Below, one piece after another: positions 1 to 8,098 of a stretch of DNA of 64,000 bases. The notes under the pieces were generated by a model. That model saw only the letters and a list, made by a program, of their open reading frames with translations. It ran no database searches and was not told where the DNA came from. Each line of letters opens with the position of its first letter. Positions within the stretch are counted from its first letter, which is position 1. This DNA comes from Melioribacteraceae bacterium. Its GTDB lineage: Bacteria > Bacteroidota > Ignavibacteria > Ignavibacteriales > Melioribacteraceae. Position numbers and translations under genes: made by a program. Location: assembly GCA_035362835.1 (NCBI GenBank), contig DAOSDY010000001.1, positions 1,054,001 to 1,118,000 on the forward strand, in the 5' to 3' direction.

Positions 1-7
1 GATTAAA

Positions 8-916
8 ATGAAACTGACCCGTAAAGATTTTTTAAAAACAGGGGCTTTATTTACCGGTGGTCTTTTATTGCCGGGTTTCAAATTTTTCAATCCTTTCCAG
101 GAGCAGTCTTATAAATTCACAACTATTAGAAATAATATCGGCATTTTTACCGAGCGGGGAGGAACAATCGGATGGTATGCTTCAAACGACGGTCTTGTTG
201 TAATCGATTCACAGTATCCGGAGACCGCGAAGAATCTTTTAGAGGGCCTGAAACAGAGATCCCCCCGCAAGATCGACATTCTGTTCAATACACATCATCA
301 CGGAGACCATACCGCGGGAAATCTATTCCTGAAAGATTATGCCAATAAAATTGTTGCACACGAAAACTGCAAAGCACTCCAGGAGAAAAATTACGGCGGC
401 AATCCCGAAAAGCCGCAGGTATATCCATCAGCAATATTTACAAGCACCTGGGGCGAAGATATTGGCAAAGAGAAAGTTGTTGCAAGATATTTTGGTCCTG
501 CTCATACAGGCGGTGATTCAGTCGTTCATTTCGAGAAATCAAACATTGCCCACATGGGTGATCTCGTCTTCAATAAAACTTTTCCGTTCATCGATCCAAA
601 CGGGGGCGGTTCAATTCAACAATGGGCTGTTACTCTGGAAAAGATTCTTAAATACTACGATAACGATACCACGTTTATTTTCGGCCATTCAATAGCTGAT
701 GAATTTCTCATCGGTTCAAAGAAAGACGTATCGAATATGAGAGATTACCTAACCTCTCTGATTGAATTTGTTTCCGGGGAAATAAAAAAGGGAGGATCAA
801 AAGAGGAAATTGCCGCAGCCGCTTCTATACCGGGATTTGAAGAAATGAAAGAGAGGTGGCAGGGAGCGCGTAAAATGAATCTAGAACGCGCTTATGACGA
901 ACTCTCCTCTAAGTGA
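8..916 (+). CDS. exported MBL-fold metallo-hydrolase
   Basis: A 302-residue metallo-beta-lactamase-fold hydrolase. The zinc-binding HxHxDH motif is visible as His96-x-His98-x-Asp100-His101, followed by a later AHTGGD histidine, HMGD aspartate and a FGHS histidine, so all usual metal ligands appear present. The N-terminus (MKLTRKDFLKTG followed by a hydrophobic run) resembles a Tat signal with RK in place of RR, suggesting export of a folded metalloenzyme. Substrate is not predictable from the fold: family members include lactamases, glyoxalase II and quorum lactonases. Almost no upstream sequence is visible, so the promoter and any operon partner lie outside the window. A hairpin terminator follows directly. 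A second exported MBL-fold protein lies at 25129..26202. Confidence 0.85.
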   Translation: MKLTRKDFLKTGALFTGGLLLPGFKFFNPFQEQSYKFTTIRNNIGIFTERGGTIGWYASNDGLVVIDSQYPETAKNLLEGLKQRSPRKIDILFNTHHHGDHTAGNLFLKDYANKIVAHENCKALQEKNYGGNPEKPQVYPSAIFTSTWGEDIGKEKVVARYFGPAHTGGDSVVHFEKSNIAHMGDLVFNKTFPFIDPNGGGSIQQWAVTLEKILKYYDNDTTFIFGHSIADEFLIGSKKDVSNMRDYLTSLIEFVSGEIKKGGSKEEIAAAASIPGFEEMKERWQGARKMNLERAYDELSSK

Positions 917-925
917 TTTAAATAG

Positions 926-960
926 ACTCCATCCCTGTCCGGGGGATGGGGTTTATTCTT
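926..960 (+). terminator. intrinsic terminator after the MBL-fold gene
   Basis: A ten-base stem (ACTCCATCCC pairing with GGGATGGGGT, one G-U pair) with a seven-base loop is followed by a T-rich tract (TTATTCTTTC). It starts ten bases after the stop codon and reaches the stop codon of the convergent small ORF. Confidence 0.75.
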
Positions 961-1090
961 TCTTTTTCTGATATCCGAAAAAGCTGAATAGCCCGAAGAG
1001 CCCGAATAATCCGTAAAAGAATTCAGAGCCTTCGTTCATTCCAAGAAATCCTAAAAAGCCAAGGAATCCGAGTAATCCAAGATTTCTCAT
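953..1090 (-). CDS. 45-residue Leu-Gly-Phe repeat small peptide
   Basis: A very short ORF, 45 codons plus stop. It starts MRNLGLLGFLGFLGFLG, continues with a short polar stretch (MNEGSE), then a second repeat block (YGLFGLFGLF) and ends in a basic tail (QKKKE). Two blocks of near-perfect three-residue L-G-F periodicity make a non-coding reading unlikely. An AGAGGG ribosome-binding site sits just upstream of the ATG, and the 65-residue ORF at 1124..1321 precedes it by 33 bases on the same strand, suggesting a two-gene transcript. The LGFLGFLG pattern recalls the N-terminus of the DUF3796-type small membrane proteins, but that is from memory. Probably membrane-associated. Function unknown. Confidence 0.6.
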   Translation of the reverse strand: MRNLGLLGFLGFLGFLGMNEGSEFFYGLFGLFGLFSFFGYQKKKE

Positions 1091-1123
1091 ATTTCCCTCT
1101 TCGCTGGTTATCTATTTTAATAT

Positions 1124-1321
1124 TTAACGAGGCTTTTCATTTCGGCTTTCATTCAACACTAACTGCTGTACCGTTCTTTCAATTTTTATTTTGAGAATCA
1201 TATTTTCTTTGGTCTGCGGCTCATTTTTAATCTGTCTCGATTTCCCTTTCTGTCCGAGCGCTATGCTGCTGAAAAGTAGAATAATAATGATGGCGAGGAT
1301 AAGAATAATTAATCGTTTCAT
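1124..1321 (-). CDS. small membrane-anchored or secreted protein, 65 aa
   Basis: Sixty-five residues: a strongly hydrophobic N-terminus (KRLIILILAIIIILLFSSIALG) that can act as a signal peptide or single anchor, followed by a charged tail rich in Lys, Glu and Arg. A GAGGTG ribosome-binding site lies six to seven bases before the ATG, supporting translation. It is the first gene of a likely two-gene unit with the LGF-repeat peptide downstream. No family recognised. A role as partner or carrier of the repeat peptide is conjecture from adjacency only. Confidence 0.55.
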   Translation of the reverse strand: MKRLIILILAIIIILLFSSIALGQKGKSRQIKNEPQTKENMILKIKIERTVQQLVLNESRNEKPR

Positions 1322-1488
1322 TTTCTCACCTCGTAAAACATTCTATTTAACTACTAGAACAGAAGGACTGAAAAGGAAGGAATAATAGTATGTAAATTGA
1401 ACCGAAGAAAAGTTAGTTAATTAAAAAACAAACGTCAACGAACCCGATGTTTCAATGAGGGTTTGAATTAAAATTGCTGATCGGGGAG

Positions 1489-1519
1489 AGAAAAACGGCG
1501 GAGCTGGTAGAGCCCCGCC
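1489..1519 (-). terminator. intrinsic terminator of the peroxiredoxin gene
   Basis: Read on the minus strand, GGCGGGGCT and AGCTCCGCC form a nine-base stem around the loop CTACC, followed by GTTTTTCTC. It begins ten bases downstream of the peroxiredoxin stop codon. Confidence 0.85.
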
Positions 1520-1528
1520 ATAAACAAA

Positions 1529-2236
1529 TTACTTCTTTAGAATTGTTTTAAGGACTTTCTCTTTGCTTAACTCTTTTGTACAGAAGAACCAGTCATAACA
1601 TTTCATATCCTCTTTGCCTTCCATTCTGTTCTTTGCTGTACCGCAAGAGCCCGCCGGAGGGACAATAACATCGTCGCCCGGTCTCCAGTCTGCCGGGGTA
1701 GCAATGTTAAATTCATCGGCCGTTTGAAGAGCAACTAAAACGCGGTAAAGTTCATCGAAATTTCTTCCGAGGCTTAGTGGATAATAAATTATGGTTCTGA
1801 TAATTCCTTTCGGATCAATAACAAAAACTGCGCGGACCGCTTTAGTGTTGCTTTCGCCTGGCTGAATCATTCCGTATTTCTTAGCAACCTCCATTGTAAT
1901 GTCTTCTATCAAAGGAAATGTTACTTCGATATTCTTCATTCCTTTGTATTCGATCTTCTCTTTAATTGTGCGGAGCCATGCGATGTGGCTGTAAAGTCCG
2001 TCAACCGACAAACCGACCAGCTTACAATTCGCTTCTTCAAACTGTTTTTCCATATGAGCGAAAGTCATAAATTCAGATGTACATACAGGTGTAAAATCCG
2101 CGGGGTGACTGAAAAGGATTACCCAGCTTCCATGATAATCGGCTGGAAAATTAATTTCCCCCTGTGTTGTAACTGCTTTGAATTCAGGCGCTTTTTCACC
2201 GATTCTGGGCATCGAAAACGATTGAGTTGATTCCAT
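1529..2236 (-). CDS. peroxiredoxin, Prx6 type
   Basis: A 235-residue thiol peroxidase that reduces hydrogen peroxide and organic hydroperoxides in the cytoplasm. The active-site segment SHPADFTPVCTSE puts the peroxidatic cysteine at Cys52. The extended C-terminus carries Cys198, Cys213 and Cys219 in a CxDWxxC context, as in archaeal and thermophile Prx6-type enzymes, where these cysteines can act as resolving residues. The start follows an ideal AAGGAGATATACT ribosome-binding site, so expression is probably high. It is monocistronic, with its own terminator. Reductant partners are not encoded nearby. Confidence 0.93.
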   Translation of the reverse strand: MESTQSFSMPRIGEKAPEFKAVTTQGEINFPADYHGSWVILFSHPADFTPVCTSEFMTFAHMEKQFEEANCKLVGLSVDGLYSHIAWLRTIKEKIEYKGMKNIEVTFPLIEDITMEVAKKYGMIQPGESNTKAVRAVFVIDPKGIIRTIIYYPLSLGRNFDELYRVLVALQTADEFNIATPADWRPGDDVIVPPAGSCGTAKNRMEGKEDMKCYDWFFCTKELSKEKVLKTILKK

Positions 2237-2382
2237 AGTATATCTCCTTATAGTTAATAGTGTGATTTTATGTATGATAAGATGAAATCACGTTCAATGC
2301 GATTCATCGAATATGCGCCTTAGTCTTTTTCAATCTACTTTTTATTATGCTTGTTCAAGTATTAATTCAGCAATGTAGCCGC

Positions 2383-4422
2383 TTATTTTTTTTCGGAAAA
2401 CCTTTCTGAATAAGGGATTGAATCATAAATTATGATTTCTTTCCCTGTTGAATTTACTACCAGCCTGGTTCCATCATTACTAAAGACTGTATTGTAAACG
2501 ACATTTGAAAAATCGGATAGGACAAGGAGGGATCCCCAGTTTTTCGTGTCCCATATCCGCACAGAATTATCAGCCGCGCCTGAGACAAATCTCTTTCCGT
2601 CCTTGCTGAAATTAATTGAATATACATACTGCGCGTGTCCTGCAAGTTCTTTTATCTCTTTACCGCTTTTTAAATCAAATATTTTTACCTTACCATTATC
2701 CAGAGCTGCTGCTAAATATTTATCGTCGGGAGAAAAAGCTAGTGAAAGAATCATACCGCTGTGAGCTTGGACCTCCATAATAAGCCCGTAATTTTTTGCA
2801 TCCCACAGTTTCAGTTTGCCGTTGTTCTCTGCAGTAGAAAATATGTCTCCTTTACTGCTGAATTTAATATAATATGGACGGACTTCGAGCGGGATGATTT
2901 TAATTTGATTGCCTGATTCCACGTCCCAGACATAAACTGCTTTTTCTGTTGAATATGCAATCAGCACCTTTCCATCTGGAGAAAAATCGAGACTGGAAGT
3001 ACCACCTTTCATTTCGAATGATCTAACGACATCACCGTTTTCAGCATTCCAGATTTTTACAGTTTTGCCCCAATTACCACCAGCAAGCAGTTTATTATCA
3101 TAACTAAACTTTACAAAGTTCATAAAGCCATCGAGCGCCGGAAAATTCCTGATCAGTTTACCCGAGTTGAAATCCCAGATGCTAATTGTGTTGTTTGGTC
3201 CCGATGCTGCAAGCATTCTATCGTCATTGCTCAGATCGAATGCATAAATTGTTTCCGCTCTTCCCGATTCATCAGTAAACTCCCTACCGTATTCAGCATC
3301 CCAGATGCGGATTGTCTTATCGGAAGAGGAGGTTAATAACCGGTTCCCTTCTTTATTCAAACTGATCGAATTGATTTTATTATCATGCCCGTGAATTCGG
3401 TTGAGAAGCTGACCGTTCTGTGAATTCCAGACAAATATCGATTGGTCGGAACCGCTCGAATATATTTTTGAACCGTCTTTACTGTAAGCAAGAGCTAATA
3501 CCGGACGAGTGTGGCCATAAAGCGCTCTAACAATTTCACCGGTGTTAAGATCAAAAATTCTTATGATGGTACTTTTTGAAGCCGTAGCAAGAAACTTCGA
3601 ATCGGGAGAAAAGGCAAAATCATCTATTGCCGAATAACTTGAAACATCATCGTAATGAAATATTTTAGGTCCGTCCTTAACGGTAGTTGACCAGACACCC
3701 ACACGCCATCCCCATCCTCCGGCGCCGAAATATTTTCCATCGGGACTAAATCGCGCTGCGACTAACGGTTTATTTCCAAACTCTGTATCCCATAATTTTT
3801 TCCCCGTCTCAAGCTCCCACAAAGAGACAATTCCAACAACTCCTTTTTCCCTGTTATAATACCATGAACAGAAGAGGATCTGTTTTCCATCGGGACTGAT
3901 ATCAATATCCGCTAAACCATGTCCGCCCGATTTACCGCTCCATTTAATCTGACCGGTTTCAAAATCCCATACTTTTATCGTCGTATCTCTCGAACAGGAA
4001 ACTATCAGTTTATCGTCGGATGAAAATTCAGCCGAGTATACAGCATTGGTATGCCCCTCCAGCTTTTTAATTTCTTTCAACGAAGATGAATCATAAATCC
4101 TGATTTTACTATCATCACCCGGCACAACAATATATTTCCCGTCATTACTGAAAAGCGATTTTACAGGAGAAAAATCCGTGCAGGAAATATTTCCAACGCT
4201 AATATCGCTTCTGGAATTAAGCATCTTCCATTCCCACCCGCGATATTCAACGGGTGTTAGTTTCAGCCATCGGGCTGCTTCGGTTTTTTCATTTAAACGA
4301 AGCGAAGAATTAGCAGCGGCAATGTGAGCCGTATATGATTGGTATAAATCCTGTTTTCCCTGAGAATAAAGATTCCCAAAGTTAGATATCAGGATTGATA
4401 ATATTATCAATCGCATTTTCAT
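2383..4422 (-). CDS. secreted WD40-repeat protein (14 blades)
   Basis: A 679-residue protein with a signal peptide (MKMRLIILSILISNFGNLYSQ). After it comes a linker ending in YRGWEWKML, then about fourteen WD40 units recognisable by their ends (IKVWD, VSLWE, IRIFD, IFVWN, IRIWD, ISIWD, VKIWN, VYVWD, LKLWD, VKIFD, VRIWD and others), enough for two seven-bladed propellers. The RGWEW linker before the WD40 array is what I recall from Planctomycete-type proteins in which a protein kinase precedes it. Here the kinase is absent and a signal peptide stands in its place, pointing to a periplasmic or surface scaffold. No catalytic domain is seen. It stands alone between the peroxiredoxin and the thiolase operon. 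Confidence 0.88.
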   Translation of the reverse strand: MKMRLIILSILISNFGNLYSQGKQDLYQSYTAHIAAANSSLRLNEKTEAARWLKLTPVEYRGWEWKMLNSRSDISVGNISCTDFSPVKSLFSNDGKYIVVPGDDSKIRIYDSSSLKEIKKLEGHTNAVYSAEFSSDDKLIVSCSRDTTIKVWDFETGQIKWSGKSGGHGLADIDISPDGKQILFCSWYYNREKGVVGIVSLWELETGKKLWDTEFGNKPLVAARFSPDGKYFGAGGWGWRVGVWSTTVKDGPKIFHYDDVSSYSAIDDFAFSPDSKFLATASKSTIIRIFDLNTGEIVRALYGHTRPVLALAYSKDGSKIYSSGSDQSIFVWNSQNGQLLNRIHGHDNKINSISLNKEGNRLLTSSSDKTIRIWDAEYGREFTDESGRAETIYAFDLSNDDRMLAASGPNNTISIWDFNSGKLIRNFPALDGFMNFVKFSYDNKLLAGGNWGKTVKIWNAENGDVVRSFEMKGGTSSLDFSPDGKVLIAYSTEKAVYVWDVESGNQIKIIPLEVRPYYIKFSSKGDIFSTAENNGKLKLWDAKNYGLIMEVQAHSGMILSLAFSPDDKYLAAALDNGKVKIFDLKSGKEIKELAGHAQYVYSINFSKDGKRFVSGAADNSVRIWDTKNWGSLLVLSDFSNVVYNTVFSNDGTRLVVNSTGKEIIIYDSIPYSERFSEKK

Positions 4423-4550
4423 GATTATCTCTCTCAGTTCTTAAAAAAAATTAATAAATAAGAATACGTGTGCGGCAAGATAAGCAGATAATCTGTCCGC
4501 GTCCAAAAAAATGTGCTTTACTTTAGACAGGAGATTTATTAAGTTGTCAG

Positions 4551-4580
4551 CGTTTCAAACGTTTCAAAATATTAAAACGT
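4551..4580. promoter_or_regulatory. putative operator (CGTTT-N10-AAACG) before thiolase
   Basis: CGTTT and AAACG separated by exactly ten A/T-rich bases occupy 4560..4579 with flanking A and T extending the palindrome to ACGTTT...AAACGT. A second compact palindrome, CGTTTCAAACG, overlaps its left arm at 4551..4561. The site is about 20 bases before the thiolase ATG. The same spacing and arms occur at 6314..6333, before the SDR gene. The GbsR/MarR-type regulator encoded between the two sites is the obvious candidate ligand. Confidence 0.55.
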
Positions 4581-4599
4581 AAATAAAAGGAAGCTCCAC

Positions 4600-5778
4600 A
4601 TGAAAAAAGTAGTTATAACCCACGCAAAGAGAACTCCCGTTGGCTCATTCAACGGTTCGTTAAGCAGTTTATCGGCCACACAATTGGGAAGTATCGCAAT
4701 TAAAGCTTTGCTGGAAGAATCTAAAATTGACCCTAATGCTGTGGATGAAGTTATAATGGGAAATATTCTGAGTGCCGGATTGGGTCAGGCGCCTGCACGT
4801 CAGGCTGCTATCTATGCTGGATTGCCTGAAAAAACAGAATGTCTTACAATCAATAAAATGTGCGGAAGCGGCCTTAAGGCAATTATGCTCGCCCACCAGG
4901 CAATTCAACTCGGGGACGCAGAGGTTATTATTGCCGGCGGACTCGAAAGTATGAGCAACGCTCCCTATCTATTAAAGAACGCGCGCGGCGGATATAGAAT
5001 GGGTCACGGAGAAATCCATGATTCTATGATTATGGACGGACTCTGGGATGTATATAACAATTTTCATATGGGTAACTGCGCAGAAGCGTGTGCTAAAGAG
5101 ATGAACTTTACAAGGAAAGAACTCGACGATTTCGCCATTATGTCCTATCAGCGCGCACAAGCGGCTCAGAAAGAAGGACGGTTCAACGATGAAATAATAC
5201 CTGTTACAATTAAATCGAGAAGCGGTGAAACAATTGTTACAAAAGATGACGAACCGGAAAAAGTAAACTTCGAAAAAATTCCTTCTCTTAAACCACCTTT
5301 TGATAAAAACGGTGTTGTTACTGCCGCCAACGCTTCCAAAATAAACGACGGTGCTGCGGCGGTTTTGGTTATGAGCGAAGAGAAAGCCAAAGAGCTCGGA
5401 TTAAAACCAATTGCTGAAATTGTAGCTCAAAGCTCTGCTGCAAAAGCGCCTATTCAGTTTACTACAGCCCCCGCGGATGCAATTAACAAAGTTCTTGCAA
5501 AAGCAAAAATGAAAACAACCGATATCGATCTTTATGAGATTAATGAAGCGTTTGCGGTTGTTTCCTTAGCAGTTAATAAACTGCTTGGACTTTCGTCTGA
5601 AAACGTAAATGTTAACGGCGGAGCAATCGCAATCGGTCATCCGATCGGCGCAAGCGGCGCAAGAATTATGGCCACACTATTACACGAAATGAAACGTAGA
5701 AAATCGAAGTACGGATTGGCATCTCTCTGTATCGGCGGCGGCGAAGCTTCGGCGCTTATTGTAAAACTATACGAATAA
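4600..5778 (+). CDS. thiolase / acetyl-CoA C-acetyltransferase
   Basis: A 392-residue thiolase that condenses two acetyl-CoA to acetoacetyl-CoA or cleaves 3-ketoacyl-CoA. The nucleophile is Cys88 in NKMCGSG. The C-terminal catalytic motifs NEAFAV, GHPIGASGAR (His347) and CIGGGEA (Cys377) are intact, and length is normal for the family. The AAAAGGAAGCTCCAC leader supplies the ribosome-binding site. It opens a run of plus-strand genes and is followed after six bases by a GbsR/MarR-like regulator, so the two are probably co-transcribed. A CGTTT-N10-AAACG palindrome just upstream suggests repression by that regulator. Substrate chain length cannot be told from sequence alone. Confidence 0.93.
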   Translation: MKKVVITHAKRTPVGSFNGSLSSLSATQLGSIAIKALLEESKIDPNAVDEVIMGNILSAGLGQAPARQAAIYAGLPEKTECLTINKMCGSGLKAIMLAHQAIQLGDAEVIIAGGLESMSNAPYLLKNARGGYRMGHGEIHDSMIMDGLWDVYNNFHMGNCAEACAKEMNFTRKELDDFAIMSYQRAQAAQKEGRFNDEIIPVTIKSRSGETIVTKDDEPEKVNFEKIPSLKPPFDKNGVVTAANASKINDGAAAVLVMSEEKAKELGLKPIAEIVAQSSAAKAPIQFTTAPADAINKVLAKAKMKTTDIDLYEINEAFAVVSLAVNKLLGLSSENVNVNGGAIAIGHPIGASGARIMATLLHEMKRRKSKYGLASLCIGGGEASALIVKLYE

Positions 5779-5784
5779 ATTTCT

Positions 5785-6273
5785 ATGTCCAACGAAGATA
5801 AAATAAGAAAAGAAATGATTCAGCGTTTCGGCGACGCTTATAAATCATTCGGCCTTAATAAGCTGATGGGGCACATTGTCGCCCTGTTAATATATTCGGG
5901 CGAACCTCTTTCTTTAGGCGATATCTCAAAATACCTGCACAGAAGCAAGGGACCTGTAAGCCAGATTCTAAAACGCTTACGCGATAGAAAACTTATACGC
6001 AAGGCATGGTCGCCGGAAAATAACCGGCAGGATTTCTACGAGATTGAACCTGAAATTTTCGAGAATGCATTCAGAAATAATCTTGAACTGATTAAAAACA
6101 ATGTTAGAATCGCAAAACAGCTTAAGTCGGTTGTTAAAAATGTAAGGTCGAATGAAATCCTGACATTGAAACAGCGGATGGACGAGATGGAATCGTTCTA
6201 TATCCTGATGGAACAGCACTACAGAAATTTTTTGACGGAGTGGATTTCAACAAGAGAAAAAATCTATAAATGA
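5785..6273 (+). CDS. GbsR/MarR-family transcriptional regulator
   Basis: A 162-residue winged-helix regulator. Residues from about 25 to 90 form the DNA-binding region, with LSLGDISKYLHRSKGPVSQ as the recognition part, followed by the wing and a long C-terminal helix for dimerisation; this layout is typical of the GbsR subgroup. It starts six bases after the thiolase stop codon without a clear ribosome-binding site, so translational coupling is likely. It lies between two matching palindromes (4560..4579 and 6314..6333), suggesting that it controls its own transcript and the SDR-led transcript. In family members an acyl or osmolyte ligand relieves repression; the ligand here is unknown. Confidence 0.85.
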   Translation: MSNEDKIRKEMIQRFGDAYKSFGLNKLMGHIVALLIYSGEPLSLGDISKYLHRSKGPVSQILKRLRDRKLIRKAWSPENNRQDFYEIEPEIFENAFRNNLELIKNNVRIAKQLKSVVKNVRSNEILTLKQRMDEMESFYILMEQHYRNFLTEWISTREKIYK

Positions 6274-6313
6274 AAAAGTGTTCCTTAATTAATACTTTTT
6301 CGTATTGAAAGAT

Positions 6314-6333
6314 CGTTTTAAAATTTTCAAACG
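6314..6333. promoter_or_regulatory. putative operator (CGTTT-N10-AAACG) before the SDR gene
   Basis: CGTTT-TAAAATTTTC-AAACG, an imperfect palindrome with the same arms and ten-base spacing as the site at 4560..4579. It lies about 25 bases before the SDR start codon in the only gap of the island's first half, so it probably marks the promoter of a second transcript. Confidence 0.55.
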
Positions 6334-6357
6334 TTAAAAACATTATGAGGCGGTAAA

Positions 6358-7098
6358 ATGAAAAGACTTGAAAACAGAGTAGCCATTGTAACAGGTGGCG
6401 CTCAGGGAATCGGGAAAGCCACTGTTATTAAATTTATTGACGAGGGGGCGAACGTGGTCATTTGGGATGTCGACGATGTAAAAGGAAATCAGCTTGCGGA
6501 AGATCTATCATCCAAAGGTAAAGCGGTTTACATGAAAGTTAACGTGTCAAAATTCGAAGAGGTCGAAAAAGCTGTGCAGTCGGTTATCGCCGAATTCGGC
6601 CGGATTGATATACTCGTAAACAACGCCGGAATCCTCCGGGATGCTACGCTTGCTAAAATGACTCCCGAACAATGGCAGCAGGTAATCGATGTTAACCTGA
6701 CCGGTGTTTTCAACTCTACAAAGTGTGTCGCACCGTATATGATTGAAAAACAATACGGAAGAATTATCAACGCAACATCAGTAGTCGGAATTTACGGCAA
6801 TTTCGGTCAGACTAATTACGTAGCTACAAAATCGGGTGTTATCGGGATGACTAAAGTATGGGCGAGAGAACTCGGCAGGAAAGGAATAAATGTTAATGCA
6901 ATCGCTCCCGGCTTTATCGCCACAGAGATGGTGGCTTCGATGCCCGAAAAAATTATCAACATGATGAAAGAAAAAACGCCGGTCGGACGGCTCGGAACAC
7001 CCGAAGATATTGCAAACGGATATCTCTTTCTTGCAAGCGATGAAGCTTCATTTATAAACGGAACAGTTCTAAGTATCGACGGCGGAGTGATTACCTGA
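6358..7098 (+). CDS. SDR family 3-oxoacyl reductase (FabG/PhaB-like)
   Basis: A 246-residue classical short-chain dehydrogenase/reductase. The TGGAQGIGKA nucleotide-binding loop is at about residues 12-21, NNAG follows, and the catalytic triad reads Ser141, Tyr154 (NYVATK) and Lys158. It resembles 3-oxoacyl-ACP reductase FabG and acetoacetyl-CoA reductase PhaB; with a thiolase upstream the second reading fits, but the CoA versus ACP preference cannot be read. A GAGGCGG ribosome-binding site precedes the ATG. Its stop codon overlaps the start of the KASIII-like gene (TGATG), implying coupled translation and joint function. A CGTTT-N10-AAACG palindrome lies upstream. Confidence 0.92.
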   Translation: MKRLENRVAIVTGGAQGIGKATVIKFIDEGANVVIWDVDDVKGNQLAEDLSSKGKAVYMKVNVSKFEEVEKAVQSVIAEFGRIDILVNNAGILRDATLAKMTPEQWQQVIDVNLTGVFNSTKCVAPYMIEKQYGRIINATSVVGIYGNFGQTNYVATKSGVIGMTKVWARELGRKGINVNAIAPGFIATEMVASMPEKIINMMKEKTPVGRLGTPEDIANGYLFLASDEASFINGTVLSIDGGVIT

Positions 7099-8087
7099 TG
7101 AGAAATAGTATAATTATAGGAAGCGGGAGTTATGCGCCGGACCGGGTTCTCCCGAATTCATACTTCAACGAACTGCTCGGCGAGGATGTAGATACCTGGC
7201 TTCAAACCAATCTAACTATTAAAGAGAGAAGGTGGTGTACACAGGATCAATCAACAGCTGACCTATGTGTGGAGGCGGCAAACAAAGCTTTGAAGAATGC
7301 CGGAATCAATGCAGCTGATCTTAACCTTATAATAATATCAACTGACACGCCGGAATATATATCGCCATCAACCGCATCTGTTGTTCAGCACCGCTTAGGC
7401 GCGCTCAACGCCGGAACGTTTGACCTTAACACCGCGTGTGCCGGATTTGTTACTGCATTAGATACTGCAAATAAATTTATCCGGGCCGACGAAAACTATA
7501 ATTACATACTTGTTATAGGCGCTTATGCTATGAGCAAATACCTCGACCTCTCGGACAAAAAGACGGTCACATTATTCGCTGACGGCGCTGGTGCCGTTGT
7601 TCTGAAATCAATAGAGAGCGCTGACCGGGGACAGCTGACAAGCAAACTTCACACCGAAGGTCAATATGCAGACTGGATGGGAATTTATGCGGGCGGTACT
7701 CACATGCCGGTTAATCACAATGTTGTTGATGCAAAAGATCATCTTCTGAAATTCGTTAAAAAATTCCCAAAAGAAATAAACCCGACTACATGGACAAAGA
7801 TGATTAAAGAGTCGTGTGAGAAAATCAATATTTCACCAAACGATATTACTCATTTCTTCTTCACACAGATAAACATTAATACCATCTGGGAGACGATGGA
7901 GAACCTTGGTGTTGACAGGAACAGAGCGCATACAATAATGGACCGTTACGGATATACGGGCTCGGCATGCATACCAATGGCATTCGACGACGCGATGCAG
8001 AAAAATAAACTGAACGAAGGCGAAATAGTCTGCTTTATGGGATCGGGCGGCGGACTCGCATTCGCTAACGCAATCTATAAATTGTAA
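7098..8087 (+). CDS. KASIII (FabH)-like protein lacking catalytic His and Asn
   Basis: A 329-residue thiolase-fold protein of the ketoacyl-ACP synthase III group. The nucleophile Cys114 is kept in LNTACAGF, and the C-terminal GSGGGLAFA glycine loop is intact. The active-site histidine of the FabH HQAN motif is replaced: the aligned stretch reads FFTQIN, with Thr256 in the His position. The asparagine of the GNTSAA motif is also replaced: the stretch reads DRYGYTGSACIP, with Tyr286. FabH needs both for decarboxylative condensation, so this protein more likely transfers or hydrolyses an acyl group from Cys114, or does another reaction. It is translationally coupled to the SDR. Fold assignment is firm; activity is open. 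Confidence 0.85.
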   Translation: MRNSIIIGSGSYAPDRVLPNSYFNELLGEDVDTWLQTNLTIKERRWCTQDQSTADLCVEAANKALKNAGINAADLNLIIISTDTPEYISPSTASVVQHRLGALNAGTFDLNTACAGFVTALDTANKFIRADENYNYILVIGAYAMSKYLDLSDKKTVTLFADGAGAVVLKSIESADRGQLTSKLHTEGQYADWMGIYAGGTHMPVNHNVVDAKDHLLKFVKKFPKEINPTTWTKMIKESCEKINISPNDITHFFFTQININTIWETMENLGVDRNRAHTIMDRYGYTGSACIPMAFDDAMQKNKLNEGEIVCFMGSGGGLAFANAIYKL

Positions 8088-8098
8088 AGAGGTGTAAA

